A DNA stretch of 62,241 bases from assembly GCA_015039365.1 (NCBI GenBank), contig WION01000305.1:1-62241 (forward strand), in the 5' to 3' direction. Of the stretch, positions 27,409-39,283 are shown one piece after another. The stretch is from Amanita rubescens. Lineage: Eukaryota; Basidiomycota; Agaricomycetes; Agaricales; Amanitaceae. Each line of letters starts with the position of its first letter. The stretch's first letter is position 1. A program made the translations under genes and the position numbers. A model generated the notes under the pieces. It saw only the letters and a list, made by a program, of their open reading frames with translations, made no database searches and was not told the DNA's origin.

Positions 27409-30400
27409 ATGGCTGCCGCTGCCGCTGCTACAACCCCATTGCCATCCTCTCCAAACCCTCAAGTTCAGACCAGCTCTACTCCTTCCCAATCCCATCCAAC
27501 TCCAGGTTCTAATCGCCTGTATGACATCCCATCCCTCGAAAACGACGCCGCGAACTTCCAGATGTGGAAATTCCGGATCCAAACGGTCCTCGACATTCGA
27601 GGGCTGTGGTCAATCGTAGATGGAACAAAATTGTGTCCCGCAAGTACTCAACTTGAGGAACACAGTCATTGGAAACGGTTAGACAAGGAGGCAAAGGCGC
27701 AAATATGTCTCACCTTGAAAGACGAACCTCTAAACGGAGTCTTGCATGTGACGACATCAAAGGAGGTCTGGGAGAAACTATGTGAGCGCTACGAAGGGAA
27801 AGGCAAGCAAACACAAGCCTACCTCATTGGGGAACTGTTCCGAAGTACCTTCTCCGATGATTCGCCTCTTGAACCGCAGCTCAACGCCATGCGTCATAAA
27901 GCCCACGTGCTTTCGTTGCTCGGTCTCAAGTTGGAAGATACGCTGATAGCGATTGCGATGGTTATCTCACTTCCCGAATCCTACTCGACACTCCGAACGA
28001 TCCTAATGTCCACGGAAGACTCGCTTTCGCCTGGCTCCGTTATAGCCCAAGTTCTAATCGAGGAGAAAAGCCGTAGAAATCCTTCGCAAACGGCCCTCCT
28101 TGCTCATGGTGGGAAAGGCAAGGGCAAAGATCAAAAAGGAGACAAGTCGAAGAAAAAGTGCGCTTACTGTAAAAAGAAAGGCCACGTGAAGGACGAATGC
28201 CGTCGTCTCAAAGCTAGTGAGAACAAAGAGCAAAAGCCGTCAGGCTCCAATTCCGAAAAGGAAAAGAAGAACGGGGAACTTACCGCGAAGGTCGCCACTA
28301 TCGCTGAGCAACCTGCCGAATCAGAATCCCTCCGCCTCTTTGTCGCCAACGCTCTTGCAGAACGGTCAAGTCTCCTCGTAAAGTGGATCATAGACTCAGG
28401 TGCTTCATCGCCCATGAGTTCACAGCGCAACTGGTTCCACATGTACCGAGATATCTCCCCACCGAAAAAAGTCTGGCTAGGCGACGAACGTTATATTCTC
28501 GCTACGGGAATTGGTCAGCTCCATCTTCAAATGGATCTTGGTGGCGGAAAGAAAGGTCTTACCATTATTCGGACAGCATACTACGTGCCTGACCTTAGCG
28601 GAAATCTCATCTCCGTATCCTACTTGACCAAACGAGGCTACTCAGTCAATTTCGACAATAGCGGATGTCACATCTTCAGCAAAAGCCGAGAACTGTGTGG
28701 AGTAGCCCGAGAAGTCGACAATCTTTACATCTTGAATGCCAAACCAGTTATCCCCGAACGCACCTACGTCTCTCGCACAATGAGAGAGATGAGCGAGAAT
28801 AGCGACTTAGAGTCTGCAACTCTCGAATCGGCACTCGTCGCCCGGACCAAAAAGTCCAAGGCACCACTCGGGATTTGGCACCGTCGATTCGGTCATATAG
28901 CGCTTGACGCCGTCAAACAGCTGTTGAGCTGCAAAATGGTAACCGGCATGGAACTATCTTCAAAAGACACACACGGATCGACATGCGTGCCCTGCCTAGA
29001 AGGGAAACAAACTCGAGACGAAATCCCAAAAGAATCCACCACCACTCACCCTCGGATACTCCACCGCATCCATTCGGATCTTTGTGGACCTATGCAAACG
29101 CAAGCACGTCAGGGCGAATATTATTTCCTCACGTTTATTGACGGAAATACTCACTATGTAAAGGTGAAGCTACTCCGCTCCAAAGACGAGACTTGCAAAG
29201 CGCTCAAAGCGCTTATCGAGCGCGCCGAGGTTGAAACCGGGGAACGGGTGAACTACTTCCGTAGCGATGGTGGAGGCGAATTTGGATCAAAGGAATTGAC
29301 TGCATATTTCGAGTCAAAAGGTATCCACCACGAGAAGACGAACTCCTACACACCGCAGGAGAATGGGATTGCCGAACGTATGAATCGGACGATCGTTGAA
29401 ATGGCCCGCACGCTTCTCACGGATGCCGACCTTCCAAATCGTTACTGGAGTTTTGCTGTCAACTACGCCGTATACGTCTTAAACCGGTCACCTACCCGCA
29501 CCTTAAAAAACACCTTGACTCCGCACGAAGCTTATACCGGCAACAAGCCGTCTGTCGCACATCTCCGAATCTTCGGCTGCAAGGCCTATGCTCATGTTCC
29601 GAAAGAAAAACGTCAGAAACTGGACAAGAAAACGATGGAATGCATTCACCTGGGTTATTCCGAACACAAAAAGGCCTATTTACTCGTTCATCGTTCGAGT
29701 GGGCGCATTGTGGAATCCCGGGACGTCCATTTCGACGAAGGCGAACTTGTAGAGCCTACCAGAGTCAGGATTGAGACTGAAGTTACCCAAGATGAAGCAG
29801 AAACAAGAAACTCACCTGCTGAGGACGTAAATGACTCAGAATCTGATTCAGAGTCATCTGTGGATCTTGAAGGGCTTCTGGACGTCAAAAGCGACGACGA
29901 CGACGACGGAGATGACTCAGATTCGTCATCTAACAGCTATGGGACAGCAGGGAGCACTGCTGATGGTGTTTCACCACCTAAAAACGCTACAACTCGTCCT
30001 GGCGGATCCGTAATCGAATTTCGCGCCACGCCGACTTCACCGTCGGATTCAGCGACCTCGAAAACCCCAGGAACCAGTTCAACTCACCTTAGAAACTCCA
30101 ATCTACCGCCTGTACAGCCTTATCTACCTCCCACTGCTGAAATTGATGAACCTCGTCGTTCGACAAGGATCCGAAGAGCGCCGGTGCGCGATGATGATGA
30201 AAGATACTTCAAGTCGTCATATGGAAACCGGACCGCCCATCAATTGAGTGGAGGAGCGAGTGTGGCAGGAGGAGGACGAGGAGATAACGAGGGAGGAGAT
30301 GTGACGCAAGTCACGCATGTGACCGACGAGAATGCCAGAACGGCCGCCCTGGGCGACCCACTCACCTTTCACGACGCCATGTCCCGTGAGGATTGTGAGC

Positions 30401-31893
30401 AATGGAAGAAGGCATGTAATGAAGAGCTTGAAACGCTCAAGAAGTTTGAAGTCTTTGAGGAGGTTCCACGACCACACGATCGCAAAATCGTCGGATCTAA
30501 GTGGGTCTTTAGGATGAAGATGGGACCTGATGGTCAAATCGAGCGCTACAAGGCCCGTCTCGTCGCCCAAGGTTTCTCGCAGGTAGAAGGTATCGACTAT
30601 AACGAAACTTTCGCACCAGTGACGAAATTCAACTCAATACGACTACTTCTCGCCCTCTCTGCCCGTTTTGACTGGGAAATCCACCAAATGGACGTCAAGT
30701 CTGCTTTTCTGAATGGGGAACTCGAAGAGGAGATCTATATCCGAGTCCCACCTGGCTACAACGCTGCTCCCGGAACTGTCTGGCGACTCAAAAAGGCTCT
30801 TTACGGTCTGAAACAGGCAAGTCGAGAATGGTACCGAAAATTCTCAAGTGAGCTCGGCGCTCTCGGTTTCACTCGAATTCAAGCCGACCACTGCGTTTTC
30901 TACAAGAACGTAAACGGCCACCACATCATAATCGCGGTCTACGTCGACGACAACCTTATCATTTCTGACTCACCAGATCTCGTGACGCAAACGAAGAAGG
31001 ACCTCAGTTCACGCTTCGACATGACGGATCTCGGCGAGGTTCACTGGATTCTAAACATGGAAGTCACACGCGACCGACCAAAGCGAACCATTAGGCTATC
31101 CCAATCGCAATACATCGAGGATATCCTCGAAAGACATGGAATGGCCGACTGCAAACCAGCAGCTACCCCAATGGAGGCAAACCTCAAGCTCGAGAAACTC
31201 GACGCCGCTGAAGTGAACATTACTGAGTATCAACGACTCATCGGTTCACTCATGTACGGATCTATTGGTACTAGATTCGACGTTGCGCATGATGTGGGCG
31301 TACTTTCATGCCATAACCATGCACCTGGCAAACGACATCACACTGCTGTCAAACGAGTATTCCGCTACCTTCGAGGCGCCTCCGACACCTATATTCTCTA
31401 CGACGGCAAGTCCGCTATTGAAGGACCAGTAATCTACTGCGACGCAGACTGGGCAGGCGATCCTAACGACCGCAAGTCCGTTTCCGGATATACCGCTATC
31501 CTCTCCGGTGCCGCTATCAGCTGGTCATCCAAAAAGCAAGCAACCATCTCTCTTTCCTCTACCGAAGCCGAATATATCGCCGCTGCCCGCGCCGCTCAAG
31601 AAGCAACCTGGATTCACACTTTCCTTTCCGAGATTGGTCATCCACTCAAAAAACCGATTACGCTCTACGTGGACAATCAATCTGCCATCAAACTCATTCA
31701 AAATCCAGTTGCACATGACCGGACAAAGCATATCGATATCAAATACCATTTCGTTCGAGACACTCAAGCTAGAGGAATCATCAAAGTCGAGTATTGCCCA
31801 ACAAATGATCAAGTTGCCGATGTTCTGACAAAACCGCTATCACGCGAAAAACACAAGCGTTTTACGGAGCAGATGGGACTTAGAACTGCCTAG
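27409..31893 (+). CDS. Copia Gag-Pol polyprotein (1,494 aa), uninterrupted
   Basis: A single frame with domains in copia order. The Gag region is about residues 40-230; a CCHC knuckle CAYCKKKGHVKDEC lies near residue 251; protease WIIDSGASS near 328; integrase HHCC (WHRRFGH) near 490, then the D,D,E core (HSDLCGP, YFRSDGGGEF); reverse transcriptase with KARLVAQGF and YVDDN near 1178; RNase H with YCDADWAGD near 1345 and SSTEAEYIA. Integrase before reverse transcriptase is the copia order. No stop or frameshift is seen, so this copy may be autonomous. Start ATG at 27409 lies 84 bp after the 5' LTR. Confidence 0.95.
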   Translation: MAAAAAATTPLPSSPNPQVQTSSTPSQSHPTPGSNRLYDIPSLENDAANFQMWKFRIQTVLDIRGLWSIVDGTKLCPASTQLEEHSHWKRLDKEAKAQICLTLKDEPLNGVLHVTTSKEVWEKLCERYEGKGKQTQAYLIGELFRSTFSDDSPLEPQLNAMRHKAHVLSLLGLKLEDTLIAIAMVISLPESYSTLRTILMSTEDSLSPGSVIAQVLIEEKSRRNPSQTALLAHGGKGKGKDQKGDKSKKKCAYCKKKGHVKDECRRLKASENKEQKPSGSNSEKEKKNGELTAKVATIAEQPAESESLRLFVANALAERSSLLVKWIIDSGASSPMSSQRNWFHMYRDISPPKKVWLGDERYILATGIGQLHLQMDLGGGKKGLTIIRTAYYVPDLSGNLISVSYLTKRGYSVNFDNSGCHIFSKSRELCGVAREVDNLYILNAKPVIPERTYVSRTMREMSENSDLESATLESALVARTKKSKAPLGIWHRRFGHIALDAVKQLLSCKMVTGMELSSKDTHGSTCVPCLEGKQTRDEIPKESTTTHPRILHRIHSDLCGPMQTQARQGEYYFLTFIDGNTHYVKVKLLRSKDETCKALKALIERAEVETGERVNYFRSDGGGEFGSKELTAYFESKGIHHEKTNSYTPQENGIAERMNRTIVEMARTLLTDADLPNRYWSFAVNYAVYVLNRSPTRTLKNTLTPHEAYTGNKPSVAHLRIFGCKAYAHVPKEKRQKLDKKTMECIHLGYSEHKKAYLLVHRSSGRIVESRDVHFDEGELVEPTRVRIETEVTQDEAETRNSPAEDVNDSESDSESSVDLEGLLDVKSDDDDDGDDSDSSSNSYGTAGSTADGVSPPKNATTRPGGSVIEFRATPTSPSDSATSKTPGTSSTHLRNSNLPPVQPYLPPTAEIDEPRRSTRIRRAPVRDDDERYFKSSYGNRTAHQLSGGASVAGGGRGDNEGGDVTQVTHVTDENARTAALGDPLTFHDAMSREDCEQWKKACNEELETLKKFEVFEEVPRPHDRKIVGSKWVFRMKMGPDGQIERYKARLVAQGFSQVEGIDYNETFAPVTKFNSIRLLLALSARFDWEIHQMDVKSAFLNGELEEEIYIRVPPGYNAAPGTVWRLKKALYGLKQASREWYRKFSSELGALGFTRIQADHCVFYKNVNGHHIIIAVYVDDNLIISDSPDLVTQTKKDLSSRFDMTDLGEVHWILNMEVTRDRPKRTIRLSQSQYIEDILERHGMADCKPAATPMEANLKLEKLDAAEVNITEYQRLIGSLMYGSIGTRFDVAHDVGVLSCHNHAPGKRHHTAVKRVFRYLRGASDTYILYDGKSAIEGPVIYCDADWAGDPNDRKSVSGYTAILSGAAISWSSKKQATISLSSTEAEYIAAARAAQEATWIHTFLSEIGHPLKKPITLYVDNQSAIKLIQNPVAHDRTKHIDIKYHFVRDTQARGIIKVEYCPTNDQVADVLTKPLSREKHKRFTEQMGLRTA

Positions 31894-31909
31894 CTCGCCT
31901 GAGTGGGCG

Positions 31910-32159
31910 TGTTGAAATTCGTACGTTCGTTACTTATATCTTTTCAGTCGAGCATAGCCGCTATTCTATTATTTGTCACTATTTGTTCCTACTTACATAA
32001 TACGCTCTTTTGGACACGTATTTTCTTCGTGTACCTCAGTCTTCGTATCTGAAGGACTGAGGTATGATACCACTCTTTTATGTTATATATTACCTACTAA
32101 ACATTAGTTTAGACATATCTATCTTTACAGATAGACCTTCAGGTTTTCACACGTCAACA
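31910..32159 (+). repeat. Copia 3' LTR (250 bp)
   Basis: Matches the 5' LTR base for base as far as I can read, apart from the missing 53-bp unit. It follows the Gag-Pol stop by 16 bp, with a purine-rich CTGAGTGGGCG before it as the likely polypurine tract. Confidence 0.92.
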
Positions 32160-33536
32160 ATATGCTAAAGCTGCGGAGAAGATGCGCCGGCAGCGGCTTG
32201 ATGAGCCCAATACCTTTCAGTCAACTGAGGCTGACAACAGCGACAATGACGAGTCGTCAGAGGCAAATACCAGTGAGCAGGCATTGCCAGACAATACAAG
32301 GGGGCTCATATCTTGAAGCATTTGAGGAGTCTTACTTTAATTGCAAGCTACTTCCCGAAATCCTCTCCCCCGAATCTGAGGTGGAGGATTCTACTAATGA
32401 TGACAAACCTTCCAATAGCACTTCTATCTTAGTTTCAAACCCTGATTCCCGGGATAATGATTTTGCATTCATAATGTAGTACTTATAGAATACAGAAATT
32501 TCATACCCTTTCCTCGATTGCAACGCACGTCAAATTTCGACGCTTGCACCTTCCATAAAAGGAAATTTCAGGGATATCATATTACATAATATAAATCACG
32601 TGCATTTTGCTTATGGTAAATTACCTGTAATTTACCTGGGGCCAGAAGCGGGTCGTGGTAATTTACTGGTAAAAAACCTGAGGGGGGGTTTTTGGCGCAT
32701 CCCTATTTTCCACGGAGCGCTCCGTGACGTGTGTGACATCTCTTCTTTGCTCTTGCCCATCATCATTAGTCATCTGGGCTATTAAACAATTGGGTAAGCT
32801 CTGTGGAGCCACCATGGATTGAATATTGACAACCTCCTGCCTTTATCAGTCGCAACATACCCAGAACATACAAGGTGATTTTTTTGGCTCACACTGAATA
32901 TTTTGCTGACATCTCTTGTTACACTACATCTAGGCTCTATCATGTTAGATCCTCCTCAATCCCCCCATTCTAGTTTTTTCAATGGGGCCAGTAACTTCTC
33001 TATGACAAATGTCCAATTCACAGAGGTTGTTGTATTTGAGTATTGTTCATTACAAGCATATTAAGGGCTGTGTGACTCTTAGATTCACAATCATCCAGCC
33101 ACTGATCAGAGTCCTCTACCACCTCTTGCTCCCTTAAGGCATTCCAGCACTTTCTTTGTGGGCAGAGATGGATACTTGGGAAAGATGAAAGACTATTATA
33201 GTAGCTCTCATGTTGAAGGGCAGAGGAAATCATTCCTCTTGTATGGTTTGGGAGGCATTGGCAAAACTCAGATTTGCCTCAAATTCCTTGAACAAAATTC
33301 TAGTTTGTGAGTACATATATCACCATATACCATTGATAACATGAGTGACATGTTCAAGGTTTTCTGACATACATTGGCTTGATGCCACATCAGAGGCTAC
33401 TATTGAACTTGGACTATTCCAGATTGCTAGGGCTAAAAATGCCCCTCAGGAAATAATGCACTCACCTGGATTGGTTCTCCAATGGATTTCTCAAATGCTA
33501 AAATGGTTGATCATATATGACAATGCAGATGGTAAT

Positions 33537-34054
33537 TGTTATGATCACGTCAATCTCCACCTACGATGTGTCCACGCTAAGAGCGCTTGACAAAGTAGAC
33601 TAAGTCCAACGGACAAGTCAAACAATAGGTGAACGAATAAGCTAAGTGATAAGACGACTAGAAGGAGTCTTATCCTTGAGAGCGATAATGAACGGAGTAG
33701 AAACGACGTTCTTTAGGTGAGATGGGATGTGATATTGACAAAGACAAACTAAGTCGAACTTAAGGTTCGACGCTACAGTACATCGGTTTATATACATGTA
33801 CAGAAACACAGCCGTATCGTAAGTAGAACAAGGGCGATAGCAAGTATAGGTAAAACAGGAGGCATAGGGGATGGTACGTGTATGAACAAGGGGTTGGGCA
33901 TAGGGTAAACGGAATGGGGATCGATAAGGGAACGAGGTAGTCCGTTTGATGAACATAATGGGGATGTGATGAAGGGATAGGCATATACGAAAAAGTAAGC
34001 ATGTCCGACGTGTCATGTAATCATAATGTAGGAGTCCGTACCGTGTTTGTAACA
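33537..34054 (-). repeat. Gypsy LTR (3' LTR in element orientation)
   Basis: 518 bp, about 99% identical by eye to the LTR at 41272-41789. Differences include one C/T near 33773, a G/A near 33831 and two compensating one-base length changes between about 33860 and 33930. Confidence 0.92.
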
Positions 34055-34184
34055 CTAGCTCTCCTCTACGTTGTTGACCGCAACAACAATATGCGGGTAT
34101 CCTCTAGGTGTCGAGGTTGTGGCTGGGCAGTCTTCATCGTCGTAGGGATGATAGCCAGCTGAGTTGTCGACGAAGACGTCGAAG

Positions 34185-35833
34185 TCATTCGTCTTGGTTC
34201 CATCCTCCTGCGTTCCAGTCGGTGGGTGTGTCCGTATACGTTTGGACGAGTTCCTCGTTGTTGGCCTCAAGCGAGTTGAGGAGTTTGTGGAGAACCTTGA
34301 GACGTCGGTTCTCTTCTTTGAGGAGCTTGATGATGCGCTCCTTTGATTCGTCGTCGGGACGAGGGACTGTTGACGGTAGGGATGTGGCGGCGAAAAGCCG
34401 GACGTGGGACTGGTAGTGAGGAAATCCGAGATTTCCTGGTGGATGCGGGCGAGGACGTTCTCGACCGTCGAAGGCGCCGATGCTAAAGGCGGTGGGGGTG
34501 GACGTCGATGTGACGTTGGAGATGGTGGGAGATCTGTTGGGTCTGTTCTGCGTTCCCTTCCATAATCGATAGAGGTTGTGTTGGGGAATGAGCGAGCGTC
34601 CGAGGTTCTTAAATCTTTCAGCGGTCTGGGCGACAGGCGTGGAAGGTATAAGATTCTGATGGAGATCTAAGTTCCATCATGACGTGAGCAACTTCTTCAT
34701 AGGCATTGTGAGAGAGTTGCTGCGGTTTAGCTCCTTTAGGTAAACAGATCTTCTGTCCATGCGGTAGTTCCGTCTAGAAGATTCGGCGATCTCCTTGACT
34801 TCGATCTGCTAGATCATGCTAAGGCGATTGCTCCGATTTCGGTTCTGTTTCGTAAGCTTCCTAAGATATGCTGTGCATCTGGTGCGATTCCTGTGAGGAT
34901 CGAAGCTGTGATGATGGCGACGAGGATCGTTGGGGTCGTCATTAAGGATGAATGGAGGGTGTATTTCATTCCTGACGTCTAAGATGGCTTGTTCGTAGAA
35001 GCGTTCTACGTCAGCAGTGAGGATTCGGCTGTAAGAGGTCGATTCCGAATTGGTGGATGGTGCATCCATGAGAGAGTTTGGTGTACCATTCCATACTGAT
35101 CTAGATTGGTCCAGATTTCTATAAGATCTGCGCAGTGATAGTTGTATCGTTCTCGAGTGTTGACGATGATTGCCTTGGCGAGTCTTGCGTCTGAGAGAAT
35201 GCGCCAGAGTCTGGTAAGTCGTTCCAGTTCCTGAGAATTGATTGACAGGCCTGGAAAGTCTTTTAATGTCGTCAATAGTCTTTCGCATAAGAGCTGAGCT
35301 GTTATAGTCTGCGAATGTCGTAAAGATCGTCTGAGGTTCAGAGGGAGTGATGTCTGCCATGATTCGGATGACTGCTAGGGCTAGTTGGGTTGTTATCATC
35401 GCTTCTGTCGCGAAGATCGCCAGTTGATTCCTTGTCGAATTCAGCAAAAGAGTCGGGGTTGTGATATACCTTTCGCATGTTATCAAGTATTTTCCTAGCT
35501 CTCCTTGTATCTTCATTATGTCTTCCATTATCTTGATCCTTCTGTGGTATTGTGAAGGACTCGTAGCTCGGCTTGTTCTGGGTGAATCATCAGATCGATT
35601 CTCTTTGTCAGAATCTGAAGTGCTGTGATAAGGAACGAGGTGTGGCCTATTGGGTTCGGTGATCGTTGTCCTTCTGCTAGCATTCTGATTATTGGATGTA
35701 ATCGGGGATTCGATGGTGGTGGTGGATTGTCGTCGTTGTTATCTGGGTAAAGACTGAGTATATTGGCAGGTTCCGGTGATGGTGCTCTCGTCGTTGTTGG
35801 CGAGATCGTGGGTGAGGTTCTTGTTGATTCCAT
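34185..35833 (-). pseudogene. Extra ORF downstream of the gypsy chromodomain
   Basis: Between the pol end and the 3' LTR lies about 1.65 kb of further coding sequence on the element strand. It opens at 35833 (MESTRTSPTIS...) and continues after a TAATG stop/start overlap at 35528 as MEDIMKIQGELGKYLI. The best-looking frame switches twice between 35275 and 35006 (a helical segment with RLTRLWRILSDARLAKAI). The end of the tract, in one frame, is a predicted coiled coil (RIIKLLKEENRRLKVLHKLL) ending at a TGA at 34187-34185. I recognise no domain and no envelope-like features. It is damaged here, but the coding pattern suggests the parent element had a third protein. Confidence 0.5.
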
Positions 35834-35879
35834 GATTCATAGGTAGTTTCTGGGTGTTGTAGGTGTAGTCTTTGCTCAT

Positions 35880-38800
35880 TCAGAGTTTCCTACATTTCTT
35901 ATATTCGTCAAGGATATCCTCGGCGTTTGACAAGTTCTTTTGGGGTTCCCAAGTGTTTTCGCTTGTATCATAGCCTTTCCATTTGACGAGAAACTGTAAT
36001 TGACGTCCGATCTTTCGGTGTGCGAGAATAGCTTCTATTTCGTATTCTTCTGATCCTTCTATCAGATCGGGTGGTGGATGTGTGTCGTTAGGTCCATGGA
36101 ATTCTGTTTCTTTAAATGGTGATAGTAGACATGCGTGGAAAACACTGTGTATCTTCCATTGTTTTGGTAAGTCTAGTTGATAGGTGACAGGTCCTAAGAC
36201 TTTCTTTATCTTGAAGGGTCCTTCTCGTTTAGGTGCGAGTTTTCGTGATTGATAAGGAATGCGTAGGTTTTTTGAATCTAGCCAAACCTTTTCTCCTTCC
36301 TTGAACGGTTTAGAGTGTTTCATCGTTCGTTGTGCCATTTTGAGGCGTGCAAGGTCGTGTGCTGCCAGAGCTTCTTCTCTTGCTTTGATCAGGAGTCTGA
36401 TGCGTTCATCTGATGAGATAGAACGGTGATTGTTTCAGTTCTTCATGCGTTCTAGAATTATGAGCGAATTGTGCGATAGGAAGTATCTTGTTCCATTTGT
36501 CTGGTTCATAGGCGCAGAATATGCGGAGGTATACTTCTAGTACAGCGTTATAGCGTTCCGTTTGTCCATCTGTTTGAGGGTGAAAGGCGGTGCTCATCTT
36601 GTGTTTGATCTGAAGTGCGCTAGTTATCCCTTTGAAGACTTTTGCTGCGAATTGCGGTCCTCTGTCAGATATCATAATGTCTGGTAATCCGAAGTTCTTG
36701 AAAACTTCTTTGATGTAGAGGTCGGCGGTTTCGGCTGATGTAATAGTTTTATTACAGGGACATAGAATTACTCCCTTTGAAAGTCCTTGGTCGACCACGA
36801 CAAAGATAGAATCAAAACCGTCACTAGGCGGTAGATCGGTGATGAAATCCATAGTAATCTGTTGAAATGGTCGGTGCGCATGGGATTTAATCGGCATTAG
36901 GGGTGCGGCGGTGGGGTGTGTATTAGGTTTCATCTGTTGACAGGTAAGACATCCGTCGATAAAACTCTTGACAAGTGTTGTCATTCTAGGCCACCAATAG
37001 TGTTCCCTTAGTAGGCTAAGTGTTTTGAAGAATCCAGGGTGTCCTGCACTCGGTGCTTCATGGTATTCTTTGATAATAGATCGGCGAAGATCGGAGTCCA
37101 TTGGAACATATGCTTTGTTTTTAAATAGAATTATTCCGTTATCTTCGGTCCAATCGGTGATTGCTGTGCGGAGGGGCGCTGTTCCTTTCTCCTTTAAGCA
37201 TCTTCTAATGGTTTCAGCAAACTCGTCGGTTTGAGTTGCGTTCTTTACTTGATCTCGGAGATCTTCGGCGATGACTTGAATAAATAATGAGTCAGGGAGC
37301 ATTGTGACTGTTTCGTCATCTTCTTCTCCATTGGTGTGATCAGGTCGGCGGGATAAGGCGTCCGCTTGAGTTAATTTTGCTCCGGGTACATGAATTAGTT
37401 GGTAATTATATCTTGAGAGATTATTCCACCATCTTGCTTGTCTAGCTGTGAGATGTTGTGGTGCGCGGTAATAGGTTAGGTTTTTGTGATCACAGTGTAT
37501 AGTGAGTGTGTGTTCTGCTCCAAGCAGTAGGTATTTCCATTCGTCAAGGGCGTAAATTATGGCAAAGAGCTCTCGGTCATAGATTTGCCAATTTCGTTCA
37601 GTAGGCGTAAGTGCGTGTGAGAGATATCCACAAGGGTGTAAGTCTCCGTTTTCGTCTTTCTGCATTAAGGCGGCTCCGACAGCCCATTTAGATGCATCCG
37701 TTTCGAGTATGTAAGGGTTGATTGACATCTGGCATTTTTAGTACTGGTGCTGTTACGAAACTTTCCTTTAATGAGTCGAAGGCGACTCTACATTCTAGTG
37801 TCCATTCCCATATCTTATTTTTCTTCGTTAAGTCGTGAAGGGGTCGTGCGAGGTGCGCAAATCCGGATATGAAACGTCTGTAGTAATTTCCAAATCCAAG
37901 AAACGAGCGTACTTGTTTAACTGTCGTCGGAGGGGGCCAGTCTCTGATTCCAGCGAGTTTTATTGGATCCATTTTTATCGTGTCTTTCGTGATTATCATG
38001 CCTAAGAAGTCCACTTCTTCGGCGGCAAATTTGCATTTTTCAAGTTTCAGGTAAAGATCGTGTTCTTTTAATTTTGCGAGTACTAGCTTTGTTCTTTTCT
38101 CGAGTTCTTGTTTGTTGTGCACGTGTATCAAGATGTCATCCATGTAAATGGCGATCCATCCTTCGTTCATGAAGTCCCTGAAGTAATCGTCCATCATAGC
38201 TTGAAATGTTGCTGGTGAATTGCGTAATCCAAAGAACATAACTGTCGGTTCGAATAGTCCTTTATTCGTGATAAATGCGGCTTTCCATTCGTCTCCTTCT
38301 TTGATACGAACATTGTTGTATCCCCATCTGATGTCTAGTTTCGTAAAGTATTGCGATCCTTTAAGTTGTAGCATTAGATCGGATATGAGTGGTAAGGGGT
38401 AAGAGTTTGGTTTTGTGTGTTCGTTCAAGTATCGGTAGTCTTGGCAGGGTCTGAGTGTTTTGCTATCCTTCTTTTCGACATAAAAGAATGGCGCTGCCTG
38501 CGGAGATTTGGATGGTCGTATATATCCTTTAGTTAGTTGTTCCTTGATCCATTCGTCAAGCGTATTTTGTTGTAATGGTGATATTGGGTAGATCTTCCCT
38601 TTCTTTGGTATAAAATCTTCGCGAAGTTCAATTGCGTGATCCCATGATCTTCGGTCTGGGAATCGTTCTGACGCTTGTTTTTCAAATATCTCTTTCCATT
38701 CGAGATACTCAGGAGGTAGCGTGATTTCCTTCTGATCGGTGTTGTACTTATGTTCCATTTGTTGAGCTGGTGAATATCGATTAATCGTGATCTCGTCATA

Positions 38801-39283
38801 ATCTTCTTCGGTCCATCTTCCTATGTCTTCAAATGGTGGTTTCCAACGTAGACTCTTCTCTTCTGGTCCTTTGTGTGACAACAAATACCGAATTACGACG
38901 TCTTCTTCCCATTTAGGCATTGCTTCTTCATCGAGTCGATGCAAGATGCTCCGTATTGATGCCTTCCATTCGTCTTCTTTGGAGTTACGGAACTCCAGAG
39001 TTCTATTCCTCCAGCTTATGATTGGGTCATGCTTCTCGAGCCACGGAAGCCCCAGTATCAAGTTTTGATCGCCAAGCGAAGTGACCAAGAACCATTCGGT
39101 CATCTTCTTTCCATTGATATCGATGGTGATCAAACACTTGTCAGAAATTTCTCCATTTGTATTATATGTGCCGTCAACGTTCTTGACTCGGATTGGTCTT
39201 GCGAGTTTCTTCTTTCTCCATTTGTGCGCGATTGATGAATTAATAAATAGACCTTCTGCACCGCTGTCGACCAGTGCAGTCAT
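35880..39283 (-). pseudogene. Gypsy pol: protease, RT, RNase H, integrase, chromodomain (frameshifted)
   Basis: First segment 39283-37688: protease TALVDSGAEGLF, RT with IAIYMDDILIHVH. A one-base change near 37710 shifts into the second segment (37728-36406): RNase H ILETDASKWAVGAAL, an integrase HHCC zinc finger (GHPGFFKTL...CLTCQQMK) and the D,D,E core (MDFITDL, MISDRGPQF, HPQTDGQTERYN). A deletion with frame change near 36406 leads into 36338-35880, which holds VWLDSKNL and a C-terminal chromodomain (YEIEAILAHRK, FLVKWKGYD, NTWEPQKNL). Chromodomains direct such elements to histone-marked chromatin. The order places it with chromoviruses. Confidence 0.92.

Larger units (their letters stand above)
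27023..32159 (+). mobile_element. Ty1/copia LTR retrotransposon, apparently complete
   Basis: LTRs begin TGTTG and end CAACA and are flanked by ATATG duplications (27018-27022 and 32160-32164). The sequence right after the 5' LTR reads GGTTATGGGCCC, the type of primer site in Drosophila copia that pairs with an internal part of initiator tRNA-Met. One long gag-pol frame fills the interior. By eye, the two LTRs are identical except for one 53-bp length difference, so insertion looks very recent. It lies inside the hAT element. Confidence 0.93.
26278..32705. mobile_element. hAT-type DNA transposon (non-autonomous relic) carrying a nested copia element
   Basis: Ends are perfect 18-bp terminal inverted repeats (TAGGGATGCGCCAAAAAC at 26278-26295; inverted at 32688-32705). 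It is flanked by an 8-bp target-site duplication TTTTCCAC (26270-26277 and 32706-32713), diagnostic of hAT elements. Subterminal GGTAAATTAC-like palindromes occur at both ends. Removing the copia insertion and its 5-bp duplication leaves about 1.29 kb, too short for a full transposase. A short frame rejoined across the copia site (LKYAKAAEKMRRQRLDEPNT) may be a transposase remnant. The paralogous site at 15866-15873 is empty. Confidence 0.9.

Noticed and set aside
33642..34055. 137-codon minus-strand frame at the gypsy 3' LTR
   Set aside because: It lies inside the LTR and recurs with length changes in the other LTR (41377-41751); it is LTR sequence, not a gene.
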